Positions 6,906 through 8,844 of a stretch of 8,844 bases of DNA are shown here, piece by piece. Origin of the DNA: Candidatus Hydrogenedentota bacterium (GTDB taxonomy: Bacteria > Hydrogenedentota > Hydrogenedentia > Hydrogenedentiales > CAITNO01); contig CAIXUF010001291.1 of assembly GCA_903922535.1 (NCBI GenBank), positions 1-8,844 on the forward strand. The letters run 5' to 3'. The position numbers were made by a program, and so were the translations under genes. How positions within the stretch are numbered: the first letter of the stretch is position 1; each line of letters opens with the position of its first letter. The notes beneath the pieces were generated by a model that made no database searches, was not told where the DNA came from, and saw only the letters and a program-made list of their open reading frames with translations.

Positions 6906-6915
6906 CGATAGACTC

Positions 6916-8844
6916 ATGAACAAAATGAAATCCTTTCAGATGATGGTGCTTGGACCGGTCTTGATGTGTCTGGGCGCGTTGTCCGCACCAGCCTTTGCCG
7001 CGCAGCAAATCTTGGTAAGTGCGCAGAACACCGCCGGTCCCTGGGATGGGGCCTCTTGGGCCTCGGCGTTCCAGGATATTCAGTCGGCGGTGGATGCCGC
7101 CTACAGTAACGGTGGCGGTGAGGTCTGGGTTGCCGCAGGCACCTATGTTGCCGGGGGTGATTTCGTCGTGACGATGCAGCCCGGAGTGAGCCTCTATGCC
7201 GGCTTTGCCGGCACGGAAAGCCAGCGCGGCCAGCGGGACTTTCACGCGCAGGTCTGCAAGATTGACGGCCAGAACGCGAGAACCTGTGTGTATGGCGCGG
7301 ACAACGCCCTCCTGGACGGCTTTGTCGTGACACGGGGAAGTGGGGCCAACGGCGGCGGAATGTCCAACTCATCCGCATCCCCAACGCTGGCGAACTGCAC
7401 GTTCATCGGCAATTCGTCCGATGGCGGCTTCGGTGGTGCCATGTGCAACTTCTCTTCCTCGCCTGCATTGACGAATTGCACGTTCATCGGCAACTTGTCC
7501 AGTGGCGCCTGGGGCGGCGCCATGTTCAACTACGCCTCTTCGCCGGTGTTGACGAACTGTACGTTCACCGGCAATTCGGCCGATTTTGGCGGCGGGCTGT
7601 GTAACCTGGATTGCTCCCCGACGTTGGCGAACTGCATCCTTTGGGGTGATGACGCACCCACCGGGCCGGAAATCTTCGACCTTGGCCCTTCTTCCGTGGT
7701 GTCGTTCTCCTGTATTCAGGGAGGATACGATGGAACCGGGAACACCAGCGCAGACCCGCTGTTTGTGAATGCCAATGGAGGCGATGTGCAGCTTAAGCCG
7801 GGTTCTCCCTGCAGAGACACGGGCACGGCGAATGGCGCACCCGCCACGGACATCCTTGGGGTGGCGCGCCCCCAGGGTGCCGGTGTGGACATGGGTGCCT
7901 ATGAGGCGATGCCTGTGGTCAAAGACACGACCCCGCCGGTCATCACCACCTGTGCGGCCAATGCGGTGGTTTCGGTCAATGCCGCCTGTCAGGCGCTTGT
8001 GCCCGACTTCACTGCGGGGGTGGTCGCGACAGACAACGCGGATCCCAACCCGGTCATTGCCCAGTCACCGGCGGCCGGCACGGTCGTTGGCGCGGGCAGC
8101 ATGACTGTCACCCTCACCGTGACCGACGCGGCGGGCAACTCCGCCGGCTGCACGGCCATGCTGGCCGTGCTTGACACCATGCCACCGGTCATCACCTTGA
8201 ACGGTCCGGCCACGGTGACCGTCGAGTGCGGCGGCACCTACACCGAGTTCGGTGCGACCGCCGCGGACAATTGTGAAGTTGGCCTGATGATAACGGTTTA
8301 CGGCAACGCTTGGATCCCGGTGACATCAGCCAGGCCCTTCAAGTACGTATCGTACGAAACGGACGACGGCAACGGCAACACCACTGAGGTTGAGCGCATG
8401 ATCGATTGGGTGGACACGACGCCGCCGGTGATAGAGCTTGATGGCCCGTCCACGGTCACTGTCGAGTGCGGCACAACCTACATGGACGAGGGCGCCACGG
8501 CCGACGACTCCTGTGACGGTGATCTGACCAGCAGCATTGCCACCGTGAACCCGGTGAACCCGGCCGTGCCCGGCGCCTACACAGTGACGTACAACGTGAG
8601 CGACAGCAGCGGCAACCACGCCGCCCAGGTCATGCGGACGGTCAATGTGGTGGACACGACGCCGCCGGTCATCACCCCGAACGGCCCGGCCACAATGATC
8701 GTCGAGTGCGGCGGCACATACACTGAACCGGGCGCGACCGCCACGGACAACTGCGCGACCGGGCTGACTGTGGCGGTTGGCGGCGACACGGTGAATACGG
8801 CGGCACCGGGCCTCTACACGGTCACGTACACCGCCAGTGACGGC
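6916..8844 (+). CDS. Secreted beta-helix / HYR / Ig-like repeat protein (3' partial)
   Basis: 643 codons are open to the right edge with no stop, so the C-terminus is missing. Seen: a Sec signal peptide (Lys4/5, hydrophobic residues 8-24, cleavage probably after APAFA at residue 28; no lipobox around Cys18); a beta-helix start (IQSAVDAAY, GTYV, SLYAGFAGTE); rungs of 25-27 residues repeating P-x-L-x-NCTF-x-GNS and GG(A/G)M-x-N from residue 156; then DPLFVN, GSPCRDTG and DILGVARPQG...DMGAYE (to about residue 331), a pattern typical of choice-of-anchor-Q proteins; a HYR-like domain (about 337-419); and 80-residue DUF5011-type Ig-like repeats starting DTMPPVI or DTTPPVI at residues 420, 500 and 580. 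Paired Cys in the repeats (VEC and DxC) fit an exported protein. The likely role is a cell-surface or extracellular adhesin or carbohydrate-interacting protein; no catalytic residues are recognised. The missing C-terminus might carry a sorting or anchor domain. It appears unrelated to the upstream redox operon. Confidence 0.9.
   Translation, partial: MNKMKSFQMMVLGPVLMCLGALSAPAFAAQQILVSAQNTAGPWDGASWASAFQDIQSAVDAAYSNGGGEVWVAAGTYVAGGDFVVTMQPGVSLYAGFAGTESQRGQRDFHAQVCKIDGQNARTCVYGADNALLDGFVVTRGSGANGGGMSNSSASPTLANCTFIGNSSDGGFGGAMCNFSSSPALTNCTFIGNLSSGAWGGAMFNYASSPVLTNCTFTGNSADFGGGLCNLDCSPTLANCILWGDDAPTGPEIFDLGPSSVVSFSCIQGGYDGTGNTSADPLFVNANGGDVQLKPGSPCRDTGTANGAPATDILGVARPQGAGVDMGAYEAMPVVKDTTPPVITTCAANAVVSVNAACQALVPDFTAGVVATDNADPNPVIAQSPAAGTVVGAGSMTVTLTVTDAAGNSAGCTAMLAVLDTMPPVITLNGPATVTVECGGTYTEFGATAADNCEVGLMITVYGNAWIPVTSARPFKYVSYETDDGNGNTTEVERMIDWVDTTPPVIELDGPSTVTVECGTTYMDEGATADDSCDGDLTSSIATVNPVNPAVPGAYTVTYNVSDSSGNHAAQVMRTVNVVDTTPPVITPNGPATMIVECGGTYTEPGATATDNCATGLTVAVGGDTVNTAAPGLYTVTYTASDG
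7381..7643 (+). repeat. Beta-helix rung repeats (81/81/75-bp period)
   Basis: Four rungs begin at 7381, 7462, 7543 and 7618 with the pattern P(T/A/V)L(A/T)NC. The similarity is visible in the DNA as well: for example ACGTTCATCGGCAA recurs in the first two rungs. The 27-residue spacing and the Gly/Asn-rich turns fit a right-handed parallel beta-helix. The fourth unit ends the series with NCILWG. Confidence 0.8.
8161..8844 (+). repeat. Tandem 240-bp Ig-like (DUF5011-type) repeats
   Basis: Units begin at 8161, 8401 and 8641, an exact 240-bp period. Each encodes D-T-x-P-P-V-I, then GP-x-T, VECG-x-TY, GAT-A-D and a C-terminal strand. Parts are near-identical in DNA: TGGACACGACGCCGCCGGT occurs in units 2 and 3, and GTCGAGTGCGGC in all three. 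The first unit diverges in its second half (about 8290-8400). The third is cut by the window end after 204 bp. The preceding HYR-like unit (7924-8172) is 249 bp and more distant. Confidence 0.85.

Larger units (their letters stand above)
5649..6915. other. 1.27-kb gene-poor intergenic stretch
   Basis: No reading frame here resembles a known protein family. Several 60-211-codon frames exist on both strands, but they overlap each other, are rich in Arg/Pro/Ser/Cys as expected of random GC-rich DNA, and show no domain motif. I saw no tRNA, rRNA or CRISPR pattern. The stretch does hold tandem promoter-like sequences, a palindrome and short repeats, listed separately. Base composition shifts locally, with an AT-rich patch around 6155-6185, a G-rich patch around 6385-6420 and a C/T-rich patch around 6555-6620. 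After metV only weak stems are seen (for example CGCAC 5686-5690 with GTGCG 5697-5701), without a T-run, so no rho-independent terminator is called. It could be a long regulatory spacer, a decayed gene or element, or home to an unrecognised RNA. Confidence 0.6.

Noticed and set aside
7381..7643. CRISPR-like short repeats
   Set aside because: The 75-81-bp periodicity is in frame and encodes beta-helix rungs; repeats and spacers do not alternate as in CRISPR.

Overview
The window is GC-rich bacterial DNA with every supportable gene on the + strand. It has three parts: an iron-sulfur/flavin redox operon (bases 2-5648), a gene-poor stretch (5649-6915), and the 5' part of a gene for a large secreted protein (6916 to the window end).

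The redox operon has four tightly packed genes. First is a NuoF/HydB-family NADH-binding flavoprotein, cut by the left edge, with a C-terminal two-cluster ferredoxin domain. Second is an 1110-residue fusion that joins a NuoG/HydA-like ferredoxin region to two consecutive HdrA modules and a C-terminal ferredoxin. Third is MvhD, the hydrogenase/heterodisulfide reductase delta subunit. Fourth is MetV, the Fe-S/zinc partner of methylenetetrahydrofolate reductase. The last three are separated by 4 bp and by an ATGA overlap. Together they suggest a soluble cytoplasmic complex that passes electrons from NAD(H) through NuoF and HdrA flavins and Fe-S clusters to MvhD and then MetV. It could be an electron-bifurcating or NADH-linked methylene-THF reductase. 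This resembles the MetFV-HdrABC-MvhD arrangement of some acetogens, but HdrB and HdrC are absent and a NuoF-type NADH module is present. No MetF catalytic subunit and no hydrogenase is visible in the window.

The 1.27-kb stretch after metV holds no convincing gene. It contains two well-formed sigma70-like promoters in tandem, a 12-bp direct repeat, a 12-bp perfect palindrome and several copies of a CTGTCCGA-like octamer.

The last gene has a good ribosome binding site and a Sec signal peptide. Its product has a right-handed beta-helix built on 25-27-residue rungs, a choice-of-anchor-Q-like segment, a HYR-type domain, and 80-residue Ig-like (DUF5011-type) repeats with an exact 240-bp DNA period. 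It runs off the right edge.

No marker gene fixes the taxonomy. An anaerobic-type Hdr/MetV operon next to a large beta-helix/HYR/Ig-like exported protein would fit uncultured lineages such as Hydrogenedentes, Planctomycetes, Lentisphaerae or similar, but this is inference from gene content only.
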